Positions 43,390 to 51,274 of a stretch of 64,000 nt of DNA are shown one piece after another (position 1 is the first letter of the stretch; the number at the start of each line of letters is the position of its first letter). The stretch spans positions 186,001-250,000 of the forward strand of contig NZ_FUKM01000046.1 in assembly GCF_900163645.1 (NCBI RefSeq), read 5' to 3'. The notes under the pieces are model-generated. The model made no database searches and was not told the DNA's origin. It saw only the letters and a program-made list of their open reading frames with translations. Both the position numbers and the translations under genes were made by a program. The DNA is from Halomonas citrativorans (GTDB taxonomy: Bacteria > Pseudomonadota > Gammaproteobacteria > Pseudomonadales > Halomonadaceae).

Positions 43390-46233
43390 ATGGACAGCAT
43401 TCTGGTCAGGGGTGCACGCACCCACAACCTCAAGCAGATCGATGTGGAACTGCCCCGCGACAAGCTGATTGTGATTACCGGCCTATCAGGTTCGGGAAAA
43501 TCGTCGCTAGCGTTCGATACGCTTTATGCCGAAGGGCAGCGGCGCTATGTGGAGTCGCTCTCTACCTATGCGCGCCAGTTCCTGTCGATAATGGAAAAGC
43601 CCGATGTGGATCACATCGAGGGGCTTTCGCCTGCTATCTCCATTGAGCAGAAATCCACCTCTCACAACCCGCGCTCAACCGTGGGCACCATCACCGAAAT
43701 TTACGACTACCTGCGCTTGCTGTTTGCCCGCGCGGGCACCCCACGCTGCCCGGAGCACGGCGAAGAGCTTGAAGCCCAAACCATTTCGCAGATGGTCGAC
43801 CAGGTAATGAATCTGGCCGAGGGTACCAAGCTGATGCTGTTGGCGCCTGTGGTAAAAGGCCGCAAGGGAGAACACTTACAGCTGCTTGCCGAGCTACGTG
43901 CCCAAGGGTTTGTGCGTGCGTTAATCGACGGCCAAGTGCTGGAACTTGACGATATCGCACCGCTGGATAAACGTAAAAAACACGATATCAGCGTCGTGGT
44001 TGATCGTTTTAAAGTGCGCGACGATATCGCCCAGCGCCTAGCAGAATCTTTTGAGACGGCCATCAATCTCGCCGATGGCACCGCCATGATTCATTTTATG
44101 GACGGCGAGCAGGAAGACATGACGTTCTCATCACGCTTTGCCTGCCCGGTCTGCGGCTATTCCTTGTCAGAACTTGAACCTCGCATGTTCTCGTTCAATA
44201 ACCCCGCAGGTGCCTGTCCGACCTGTGATGGTTTAGGCATACAGCAGTATTTCGACCCTGAAAAGCTGATTAGCCATCCTGAGCTCTCGTTAGCAGAAGG
44301 CGTCATTAAAGGCTGGGATCGGCGCAATATTTATTATTTCACTCAGTTACAAGCGCTCGCCAAGCACTATCAGTTTGAGCTGGAAACGCCCTGGAAAGAT
44401 TTGGCGCGTCACGAACGTGACATCATTCTTAGCGGCAGCGGTGATGAACAGATTCCCTTTGCCTATGTAGGCGACCGAGGGCGCAAGGTCACTCGCGAGC
44501 ATGCCTTTGAGGGTGTTCTGCCCAATATGCAGCGCCGTTATCGGGAAACCGAGTCCAACATGGTGCGCGAAGACCTGGCCAAGTACATTGCCATGCAGCC
44601 CTGCGCCACGTGTAACGGTACGCGCCTGCGCAAAGAGTCGCGTCATGTGTTTGTGGATGACCGAAATATCGCCGACGTAGTGCGCACACCGATTGGCGAG
44701 GCGCAGCGCTACTTTGCAACGCTTAGCCTGCCTGGCCGCAAAGGCGAAATTGCCGACAAGATTGTTAACGAGATCCAGGTCCGCCTGGAGTTTCTGGTTA
44801 ACGTGGGGCTTGATTACCTGAATCTTGAGCGTAGCGCCGACACCCTTTCCGGCGGCGAAGCCCAGCGGATTCGCTTGGCAAGCCAGATTGGCGCGGGGTT
44901 GGTGGGCGTCATGTACATTCTTGATGAACCCTCAATAGGCTTACACCAGCGCGACAACGACCGGCTATTGAAAACCCTGGAGCGCCTGCGCGACTTGGGC
45001 AATACCGTGATTGTGGTAGAGCATGACGAAGATGCCATTCGCGCCGCTGACCACGTACTGGACATTGGCCCAGGCGCCGGTGTGCACGGTGGAGAGATTG
45101 TCGCCCAAGGCACGCCTCAGGACGTTATGGACAACCCCAACTCGCTGACCGGCCAGTACCTGACGGGGACCCGCGAGATCAGCGTGCCGCCCTACCGCAT
45201 TCCCGGCAACCCCGAAAAACAGCTGGTGCTACGTGGTGCCACTGGCAATAACCTGCAGGATGTAACGCTCAGCCTGCCACTGGGGCTGTTCATTGCAATT
45301 ACCGGCGTGTCAGGGTCGGGTAAATCCACACTGATCAACGGCACGCTAATGCCGATTGCCGCGCGGGAGCTTAATCGCGCAACAACGTTGACGGCGGCGC
45401 CTTACGAGAAAATCGAAGGACTCGATCAGCTTGATAAAGTGATCGATATTGATCAAAGCCCAATTGGCCGCACACCACGCTCCAACCCCGCCACCTATAC
45501 CGGCATTTTCACACCTATCCGTGAGCTGTTTGCCGGTACCCAGGAAGCTCGCTCGCGTGGCTACAAGCCAGGCCGCTTTAGCTTCAACGTTAAGGGTGGC
45601 CGCTGCGAGGCGTGCCAGGGCGAAGGCATGATCAAGGTCGAGATGCACTTCTTACCGGATATCTATGTGCCGTGTGACGTTTGTAAAGGCAAGCGCTATA
45701 ACCGCGAGACACTGGATATCCACTACAAGGGTAAAACGATCCACGAAGTGTTGGAGATGACGGTTGAGGATGCGCTTGAGTTCTTTAGCCCGGTACCAGC
45801 GATCGCGCGCCGCCTGCAAACGTTACTGGATGTAGGGCTTTCCTACATCCGCTTGGGCCAGAGCGCCACCACACTGTCAGGTGGCGAGGCGCAGCGGGTC
45901 AAACTTGCTCGTGAGCTTGCCAAACGTGACACCGGCAAGACGCTGTATATCCTGGATGAACCTACAACCGGGCTTCATTTTGAAGATATTCGTCAGCTAC
46001 TGACCGTATTGCATCGTTTGCGCGACCACGGCAATACCATCGTGGTCATCGAGCACAACCTGGATGTGATCAAGACGGCTGACTGGATTGTCGACCTGGG
46101 CCCGGAAGGCGGCTCCGGCGGCGGGCAAATCATCGCCGAAGGCACCCCGGAACAGATCGTCAAGCAGCACGCTTCACATACCGGACGCTTTCTCTCTCCG
46201 CTACTTGAACGCGGCAACCGCGCCGCTTCGTAA
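43390..46233 (+). CDS. uvrA: Excinuclease ABC subunit A
   Basis: UvrA finds bulky DNA lesions and loads UvrB in nucleotide excision repair. The 947-residue product (E. coli 940) has two ABC ATPase modules: Walker [10 protein letters not shown] near residue 32 and GVSGSGKST near 640, with LSGGEAQR signatures near 490 and 830. The zinc-finger cysteines appear as CPVCGY with CPTCDG and CEACQG with CDVCKG. ATG at 43390 has a GAGG site; GTG and TTG codons just before it are not needed. Confidence 0.98.
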   Translation: MDSILVRGARTHNLKQIDVELPRDKLIVITGLSGSGKSSLAFDTLYAEGQRRYVESLSTYARQFLSIMEKPDVDHIEGLSPAISIEQKSTSHNPRSTVGTITEIYDYLRLLFARAGTPRCPEHGEELEAQTISQMVDQVMNLAEGTKLMLLAPVVKGRKGEHLQLLAELRAQGFVRALIDGQVLELDDIAPLDKRKKHDISVVVDRFKVRDDIAQRLAESFETAINLADGTAMIHFMDGEQEDMTFSSRFACPVCGYSLSELEPRMFSFNNPAGACPTCDGLGIQQYFDPEKLISHPELSLAEGVIKGWDRRNIYYFTQLQALAKHYQFELETPWKDLARHERDIILSGSGDEQIPFAYVGDRGRKVTREHAFEGVLPNMQRRYRETESNMVREDLAKYIAMQPCATCNGTRLRKESRHVFVDDRNIADVVRTPIGEAQRYFATLSLPGRKGEIADKIVNEIQVRLEFLVNVGLDYLNLERSADTLSGGEAQRIRLASQIGAGLVGVMYILDEPSIGLHQRDNDRLLKTLERLRDLGNTVIVVEHDEDAIRAADHVLDIGPGAGVHGGEIVAQGTPQDVMDNPNSLTGQYLTGTREISVPPYRIPGNPEKQLVLRGATGNNLQDVTLSLPLGLFIAITGVSGSGKSTLINGTLMPIAARELNRATTLTAAPYEKIEGLDQLDKVIDIDQSPIGRTPRSNPATYTGIFTPIRELFAGTQEARSRGYKPGRFSFNVKGGRCEACQGEGMIKVEMHFLPDIYVPCDVCKGKRYNRETLDIHYKGKTIHEVLEMTVEDALEFFSPVPAIARRLQTLLDVGLSYIRLGQSATTLSGGEAQRVKLARELAKRDTGKTLYILDEPTTGLHFEDIRQLLTVLHRLRDHGNTIVVIEHNLDVIKTADWIVDLGPEGGSGGGQIIAEGTPEQIVKQHASHTGRFLSPLLERGNRAAS

Positions 46234-46241
46234 TCGGGCGT

Positions 46242-46278
46242 TTCAGGGTGGGCATGCGCCCACCCTGAACGTGATTTT
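46242..46278 (+). terminator. Terminator of uvrA
   Basis: A 12-bp stem (TTCAGGGTGGGC with GCCCACCCTGAA) around a four-base loop begins 8 bases after the uvrA stop. The T-run (TTTT) begins only 6 bases after the stem, so strength is uncertain. Confidence 0.65.
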
Positions 46279-46404
46279 ATGCCATAATTTAGCCGATTCG
46301 CCCCTGTATCAAGGTCATCGGGCAGTGCAGTGCGCGATTAATTGCTTATCGTCATTCGCCAAATAACTTGATATTTGTTAGGCAATACTCATGGAGATCA
46401 AGCT

Positions 46405-47148
46405 GTGAGCGAAGATCAAAGCTGCATTCTTCACCACTTTAGCCACTACTGCTCATTAAGCACGGCAGATAAAGCCCTGTTAGCGTCCCTGGAAGAGAGC
46501 CCTACGGATATCACAGCGGGCTCACTGCTATGGGAACTCGGTGATCCGGCTGGCGAATTTTGTACCTTGAAAAGTGGCTGGGCCTACTCCTATCGCCACC
46601 TTGAAAACGGTGATCGACAGATTCTGGAAATTTATTTGCCTGGCGATATTATTGGCCTGCGTGAGTTCGCGTTTTCGCAACGTCTGGAAAGTGTTCGCAT
46701 GATTACCGATGGCGTAATCTGTCATTTTCCGCACAAACGCCTGCTTGACGTATTTCGTCAGTCGGTGCCACTAACCTCGGTGGTATTTGCGATCACCAGC
46801 CGTCACCAGGCACTGCTCACCGAACGATTAGTAACGCTTGCCCGACGCAGTGCTCGGCAAAAAACAGCGCACTTCCTGTACGAAATGTATTTGAGACTGC
46901 GCCAGACCAATCGCCATACCGACGGGCAGCTTCGACTCCCGCTCTCCCAAGAGCAGCTGGCTGACATTCTGGGCTTAAGCCCTGTACATGTTAGCCGCAC
47001 CTTTAGCTTGCTGAGCGAAGAAGGTCTGGTATTTCGTGATCGTCACAACGTTACGATTCCTGATCTTCAAGCACTGGCGGCAGTCGGCGAGTTTGATGAC
47101 TGTTATCTTAATGACGACGTTAGGCCATTATTCGAACTTTCTGCCTAG
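46405..47148 (+). CDS. Crp/Fnr-family transcription regulator
   Basis: The 247-residue product has a cyclic-nucleotide-binding-like beta barrel (about residues 30-140) and a C-terminal winged helix (LSQEQLADILGLSPVHVSRT, about 185-205). N-terminal cysteines do not match the four-cysteine set of Fnr and the cAMP-contact residues of Crp are not evident, so the signal is unknown. GTG at 46405 has a GGAG site 8 bases upstream; an upstream TTG at 46375 is less likely. Confidence 0.85.
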   Translation: MSEDQSCILHHFSHYCSLSTADKALLASLEESPTDITAGSLLWELGDPAGEFCTLKSGWAYSYRHLENGDRQILEIYLPGDIIGLREFAFSQRLESVRMITDGVICHFPHKRLLDVFRQSVPLTSVVFAITSRHQALLTERLVTLARRSARQKTAHFLYEMYLRLRQTNRHTDGQLRLPLSQEQLADILGLSPVHVSRTFSLLSEEGLVFRDRHNVTIPDLQALAAVGEFDDCYLNDDVRPLFELSA

Positions 47149-47274
47149 TGACCACTACCATTACCACGTGCTGCCTACGGACGGTAGTGGTTTATAGAAA
47201 GCACCCGGCGCCTTTGCTGCGGGCAAACCCGTCATAAACGCTGGGCTTTTCTTACCCAACCTTGATGTGCTGAT

Positions 47275-47820
47275 ATGACACCCTATTCAACAGCCTTGGC
47301 AAGCGCCACCCTTCTACTTATTGCCCCGTTAACACAGGCGGCGAACTTTAATATGGAGGACATACAGTCGCACGGCCAGTGGCAATCAATGGCGTTAACG
47401 CTGGGTAATGAGCACCACTTTCGCGCCGTTGAACCCCATAGTTATTCCGACGCGACACTCAGCCTGAATGCCACCCAAAACGTGTGTGATTTACCGTGGC
47501 TTGAAGTGCGTGTCACGCTGGAGGAGCAGCAAGGCGAAAGTAAAACCGTCAACCTGGTGCCGACCCGGCTGCGTATCGACGAGCAGCCCGCGGTAGATAC
47601 CATGGCAGAATTCATCACCGAGCGAGGCGATAACGGCTTTTACGTACACTTTTATCTTGCTGATATGCAGACGCTAATGCATCAGATGGAACAAGGCGAG
47701 CAACTTTTCCTGGGGTTTGATCGAGGCGAACAGCCCCCCTGGTACATGACGTTTCAGCTTGAAGGCGCCGATCAAGCGATTGAGCGCATGCAAACGCTAT
47801 GTGAAACCGCGTCGCCCTGA
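47275..47820 (+). CDS. Secreted protein of unknown function
   Basis: The 181-residue product has a signal peptide (about residues 1-22, ending TQA before ANFN). The mature part is acidic, with two cysteines (NVCDLPW near 70 and QTLCETASP near the end) that could form a disulfide. I do not recognise the family. The ribosome binding site is weak. Confidence 0.6.
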   Translation: MTPYSTALASATLLLIAPLTQAANFNMEDIQSHGQWQSMALTLGNEHHFRAVEPHSYSDATLSLNATQNVCDLPWLEVRVTLEEQQGESKTVNLVPTRLRIDEQPAVDTMAEFITERGDNGFYVHFYLADMQTLMHQMEQGEQLFLGFDRGEQPPWYMTFQLEGADQAIERMQTLCETASP

Positions 47821-48015
47821 AAGCCGCTGGATTAAACGCGTCCCCAGCAATTGGGTTAACGTTACCGATTGGCGTGAGAGTCCCATCAGCGCGGCCAGGT
47901 TTGTACTGGTCGCCTGGATGCGCCGACGATCGACATTAAGCACCAACAGGGCAGCATACGACTGCAGCAGAAGGGAATGCTTAGACACAACCCCAGCCTT
48001 GAGTAGTCCACTCAC
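47797..48015 (-). CDS. Possible small gene coupled to motB (72 residues)
   Basis: A GTG at 48015 overlaps the motB TGA by two bases and the frame runs to a stop at 47797, crossing the end of the convergent secreted-protein gene. A segment (LAALMGLSRQSVT) looks like a helix-turn-helix, but no family is recognised. It may be spurious. Confidence 0.2.
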   Translation of the reverse strand: MSGLLKAGVVSKHSLLLQSYAALLVLNVDRRRIQATSTNLAALMGLSRQSVTLTQLLGTRLIQRLSGRRGFT

Positions 48016-48683
48016 CCTTCTGGCTGTTGTCGTAACAACAGTTCAACGCGCCGGTTAGCAGCTCGCCCTTCAGGTGTTGCGTTGCTCTCCATAGGTTGAG
48101 TATCCGCATAACCAACGGCCCGCATGCGAGAAATCGCGATGCCCTGACCTTCCAGGTGGCGCATAACAGCAATCGCACGTCCGGCGGAGAGTTCCCAGTT
48201 GGAAGGGAAGCGAGTGGTCGCAATAGGAAGATTGTCAGTGTGTCCTTCAACGGAAACCTGACCATCAAAGGCCGCGAACACATCAATAAGGCTTTCTATC
48301 ACCTCCTGGCCTAGAGAGGTTAGCACTGCCTCACCACTGGAAAATAAAAGGCTATCATCAATGCGTAGCCTTACGCCCTCCTGGCCCTGCGATACGCTGA
48401 CACCGGGAATATCCAATGCCGCCATTTGGGGCTGCAACCCGCTATGGCGCGGGTGAATGCCGGTGGCAAGCGTTGCCAGGGGCAGAGAGCTAATCACGCT
48501 GGCCATGGACGCTTCCTCCCCCTCAAGTGCTTCATTACCACCGGGGGGAGCCAAAGCCAGCAACAAAACAAACAGCGTAATCAGCAGGGTGAGCACGTCC
48601 AGATAACTGGTCAGCCAGCTCTCATCGCTTTCACCCTGCCCGGCGGGAAGCTCCAGCGCATGGCGCGTATTGCTATCCAGCAT
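48012..48683 (-). CDS. motB: Flagellar stator protein MotB
   Basis: MotB with MotA forms the stator that couples ion flow to flagellar rotation. The 223-residue product has one N-terminal membrane segment (SWLTSYLDVLTLLITLFVLL) with the ion-binding Asp at 29, and a C-terminal OmpA-like peptidoglycan-binding domain (VEGHTDNLPIATTRFPSNWE then LSAGRAIAV). It is shorter than E. coli MotB (308), mainly in the linker. Proton versus sodium use cannot be told. It may equally be called MotD by its position after fliA. Confidence 0.92.
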   Translation of the reverse strand: MLDSNTRHALELPAGQGESDESWLTSYLDVLTLLITLFVLLLALAPPGGNEALEGEEASMASVISSLPLATLATGIHPRHSGLQPQMAALDIPGVSVSQGQEGVRLRIDDSLLFSSGEAVLTSLGQEVIESLIDVFAAFDGQVSVEGHTDNLPIATTRFPSNWELSAGRAIAVMRHLEGQGIAISRMRAVGYADTQPMESNATPEGRAANRRVELLLRQQPEG

Positions 48684-48687
48684 CGCC

Positions 48688-49506
48688 TTAGCCCTTTGCC
48701 GTCGCGCTTGGTGTATCAGGCCGGGGCTTTATAGTGGCATCGCGAATCTCATCGTTATAGTTGGCGATAAATGAATTTAGCGTTTCCTCAATAAAAGAGG
48801 GCAGGCGGCGCTTGGTGATCAGTGAAATACCTTCCAGCACCATGTTCATGGTAATCAGGCGCTCTTCCGTACGTCGTTCTAGCTTCACCGCGATGGGTTT
48901 AAACACCAGATTCGCCAGCAAAATACCGTAGAAGGTGGTGAGCAGCGCCACCGCCATACGGGGGCCAATGACATCCAGGTCACCGGCATCCATGACTTCC
49001 AGCATATTAACCAATCCCACCAGCGTGCCAATCATGCCAAACGCTGGCGCATAGGTCGCCATGGTGCGAAAAATCTGAGCTTCTGCGTGCTCGCGAGCCT
49101 TGAGCCGGGCAATCCGCCAACGCAGCATGTCGAAGATCTCATCTTCTTTGGTATTGGCAATGACTAACTGAATACCGGTACGTAAAAACGGATTGCGCGT
49201 ATGCTCCAACTCTTGTTCGACTGCACGCACATCGCCTTTAAACCATAGCCGGGACATGGCGACCAGCTCGTTGATATCGTCGCGTATATAGGTATTTTCA
49301 CGCCGAAAGACAAGCCCTACCAGGCGTACAACGCGTAACACCTCTTTTAGCGGATAGCTTATAAAAGTAGCGGCCAGCGTACCGGTTATAACAATCGCCA
49401 GGCCCGGCAGATTGATAAAACTTTCAGGGGACTCCGCAGTAAAGAACAGCACACTGACTAGCAGCAGCATACTGGCGAATATACCTATCAACGTGGACGG
49501 GTTCAT
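48688..49506 (-). CDS. motA: Flagellar stator protein MotA
   Basis: MotA forms the stator ring around MotB and contacts FliG. The 272-residue product has four membrane segments in two pairs (about residues 5-25 and 30-50, then 155-180 and 190-210), with a cytoplasmic domain between. ATG at 49506 follows a GAGGAG site; a TTG just upstream is not needed. The motB start is 4 bases after the stop. Confidence 0.92.
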   Translation of the reverse strand: MNPSTLIGIFASMLLLVSVLFFTAESPESFINLPGLAIVITGTLAATFISYPLKEVLRVVRLVGLVFRRENTYIRDDINELVAMSRLWFKGDVRAVEQELEHTRNPFLRTGIQLVIANTKEDEIFDMLRWRIARLKAREHAEAQIFRTMATYAPAFGMIGTLVGLVNMLEVMDAGDLDVIGPRMAVALLTTFYGILLANLVFKPIAVKLERRTEERLITMNMVLEGISLITKRRLPSFIEETLNSFIANYNDEIRDATIKPRPDTPSATAKG

Positions 49507-49549
49507 CAACGGCTCCTCGCCGGTTATTGTGAGTTAACGTATCGGTTGT

Positions 49550-50251
49550 TTAGGCTGAATCATGCAACCGGGCACGCAGACGGCTAATGGCTTGGCTATG
49601 CAACTGAGACACACGCGACTCGGTCACGCCCAGCACGGCGCCCACTTCTTTTAAATTCAGCTCTTCCTGGTAATAAAGTGCCATGAGCAGTTTCTCGCGC
49701 TCTGGCAACGCCTCAATGGCAGCAACCAATGTTTGGCGCTGCTGCTCATCCAGCAGCTTTTCAAACGGCAAGTTGCTCACATCAAAACTTACCGGCTCAC
49801 CACCATCGGCAACCAACTCTTCAAACGGCAATAGCTGACCGCTATTGGTGTCGTTGAGCAGTTGTTGGTAATCACCCAGCGGCATCTCAAGCGCCAAGGC
49901 AATTTCACTCTCTTCCGGCGAGCGCCCGAGCTGCTGCTCTAGCCGCCGGATCGCGTCGTCCACAGCGCGCGCAGCGCGGCGCACGCTGCGTGGCAACCAA
50001 TCTCGCGTACGCAGTTCATCGACCATCGCCCCACGGATACGCTGGCTGGCAAACGTCGCAAAGCTGGCCCCATGAGCGGCATCAAAACGGCCCAGTGCTT
50101 CTAAAAGCCCTACCGTGCCCGCCTGAATAAGATCATCAAGTTCAATGCTGGCTGGCAACCTGACCTGCAGTGTTAAGGCATGACGTCTTACCAGTGGCAT
50201 GTATTGTGTGAATAGCTCGCCTTGCTTGATTCTGCCTTGTGCTGTGTACAT
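49550..50251 (-). CDS. fliA: Flagellar sigma factor sigma-28
   Basis: FliA directs late flagellar and chemotaxis transcription. The 233-residue product has region 2 (ELDDLIQAGTVGLLEALGRF), region 3 (RGAMVDELRTRDWLPRSVRR) and region 4 with the helix-turn-helix LNLKEVGAVLGVTESRVSQL. A GAGG site lies 7 bases before the ATG. It follows flhE and precedes motA. Confidence 0.95.
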   Translation of the reverse strand: MYTAQGRIKQGELFTQYMPLVRRHALTLQVRLPASIELDDLIQAGTVGLLEALGRFDAAHGASFATFASQRIRGAMVDELRTRDWLPRSVRRAARAVDDAIRRLEQQLGRSPEESEIALALEMPLGDYQQLLNDTNSGQLLPFEELVADGGEPVSFDVSNLPFEKLLDEQQRQTLVAAIEALPEREKLLMALYYQEELNLKEVGAVLGVTESRVSQLHSQAISRLRARLHDSA

Positions 50252-50277
50252 CTTTTTGCCTCGCGGCTATACAACTT

Positions 50278-50679
50278 TTACTGATAGTTCACAATGACTT
50301 GCAGACCCTGAACGCGAACTGGCCGCTGTCCAGGCAGTAACTTAAAACGAAACTGCAAAGGAGCACTTACCTGCCTTCCCGCCAGCTCGGTGACCGTTCC
50401 GCGCCCTCCCGAGAGAGCCACACACTGCTCCGGATGGCATAGCCATGCGTTGATAGCGCTGCCCGGCGGCGCCTCAAGCTGCCAGTGTATCCGATCAATC
50501 ACACGATTGTGCACCTGTACAGAATCGGGTGGCGTCATTGACTGGCTACGGGTTTCCCGGTCACTCATGGCCACCATCACGCCCGGCACCGAGGTACTCC
50601 AGCTGCCCGCCGCCTGAGCGCTACTGATGAGACCTATCAACCCGCAAACACCCATCATCTTGAATAGCTTGCTTAACAT
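50278..50679 (-). CDS. flhE: Periplasmic flagellar protein FlhE
   Basis: FlhE is a periplasmic protein of enterobacterial peritrichous flagella, reported to control proton leakage through the export gate. From ATG at 50679 the product is 133 residues with a signal peptide (about 1-22, ending AQA). Its C-terminal VQGLQVIVNYQ matches the E. coli ending (SNQVIVNYR), and two cysteines (LCHPEQCVAL) align with E. coli LCSQSRCVEL. The frame is open upstream to 50910 but those residues overlap the flhG-like gene. An AAGGA site precedes the ATG. Confidence 0.85.
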   Translation of the reverse strand: MLSKLFKMMGVCGLIGLISSAQAAGSWSTSVPGVMVAMSDRETRSQSMTPPDSVQVHNRVIDRIHWQLEAPPGSAINAWLCHPEQCVALSGGRGTVTELAGRQVSAPLQFRFKLLPGQRPVRVQGLQVIVNYQ

Positions 50680-50695
50680 GTCGAATATTTCCTTA

Positions 50696-51274
50696 TCAGC
50701 GCGCCAACACCAGAAGGTCGGTGGCCAAATAGTGGCTAGCGGCTTCACGCAGGTTTTCCAGCAAGCCTTGGCGCGACAAAGAGGGCTCGTGCAGTGCCAA
50801 TAATCGGCGCGGCCCGCCATTGTCACGCGCCTGGCGAAGTAGCCGGTACATCTCGGCAAATGCGTCCGCATCGCTGTTAACCCAGAGCGCCCAACGCGCA
50901 TGCCGAGCACTTAGCTGAGCCAGATCAGGCGCATTAACGCTAACCGCCTGTATATCCCAATCGTCAGGTGATCCTGCCCAGTGACGGCCCAGCGCAGACC
51001 ATTGAGCCAGGCGATGTTGAGCCTGTTTGACAGCCTGCGCGCCCTGTCCGGGCAAACCAATAATATACAAGGGCTTTTTAGGTCGCGAAGGGGCTTTCGC
51101 GACCGGCTGCTCGTCAATCGTGGGGGTGGGCGAAACTGCACCTAGCGCGGGCGCTGGTGTTTCGCTCATCACCTCCGTATCACTTGCTAACGGCGCATCA
51201 AGCTGGCTGGGTGCCTGCTTCTGACGCTGGCTGTCGGCCCATTGGCGCAAGCCCGCCGCCTGATCCTGACTCAT
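50696..51274 (-). CDS. FlhG/FleN-like protein without the P-loop ATPase half
   Basis: FlhG is a MinD-type ATPase that controls flagellar number and placement with FlhF, normally about 280 residues with a KGGVGKT P-loop. This 192-residue product sits in the flhG position and keeps the N-terminal DQAAGLR helix (residues 4-10) that activates the FlhF GTPase in other FlhG proteins. A Pro/Ala-rich linker follows. Residues about 70-192 show a weak resemblance to the C-terminal half of the MinD fold (SDADAFAEMYRLLRQ, like TSITDAYALIKLL), but no P-loop is present. It overlaps flhF by 4 bases. The assignment rests on position and the helix. Confidence 0.65.
   Translation of the reverse strand: MSQDQAAGLRQWADSQRQKQAPSQLDAPLASDTEVMSETPAPALGAVSPTPTIDEQPVAKAPSRPKKPLYIIGLPGQGAQAVKQAQHRLAQWSALGRHWAGSPDDWDIQAVSVNAPDLAQLSARHARWALWVNSDADAFAEMYRLLRQARDNGGPRRLLALHEPSLSRQGLLENLREAASHYLATDLLVLAR

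Noticed and set aside
46405..47148. Oxygen-sensing Fnr assignment
   Set aside because: The cysteine spacing does not match the Fnr iron-sulfur cluster; only Crp/Fnr family membership is supported.
47151..47191. Inverted repeat ACCACTACC / GGTAGTGGT after the Crp/Fnr gene
   Set aside because: The loop is 23 bases and no T-run follows, so a terminator call is not supported.
50680..50910. N-terminal 77-codon extension of flhE
   Set aside because: It overlaps the flhG-like gene in another frame, and the signal peptide begins only at 50679.
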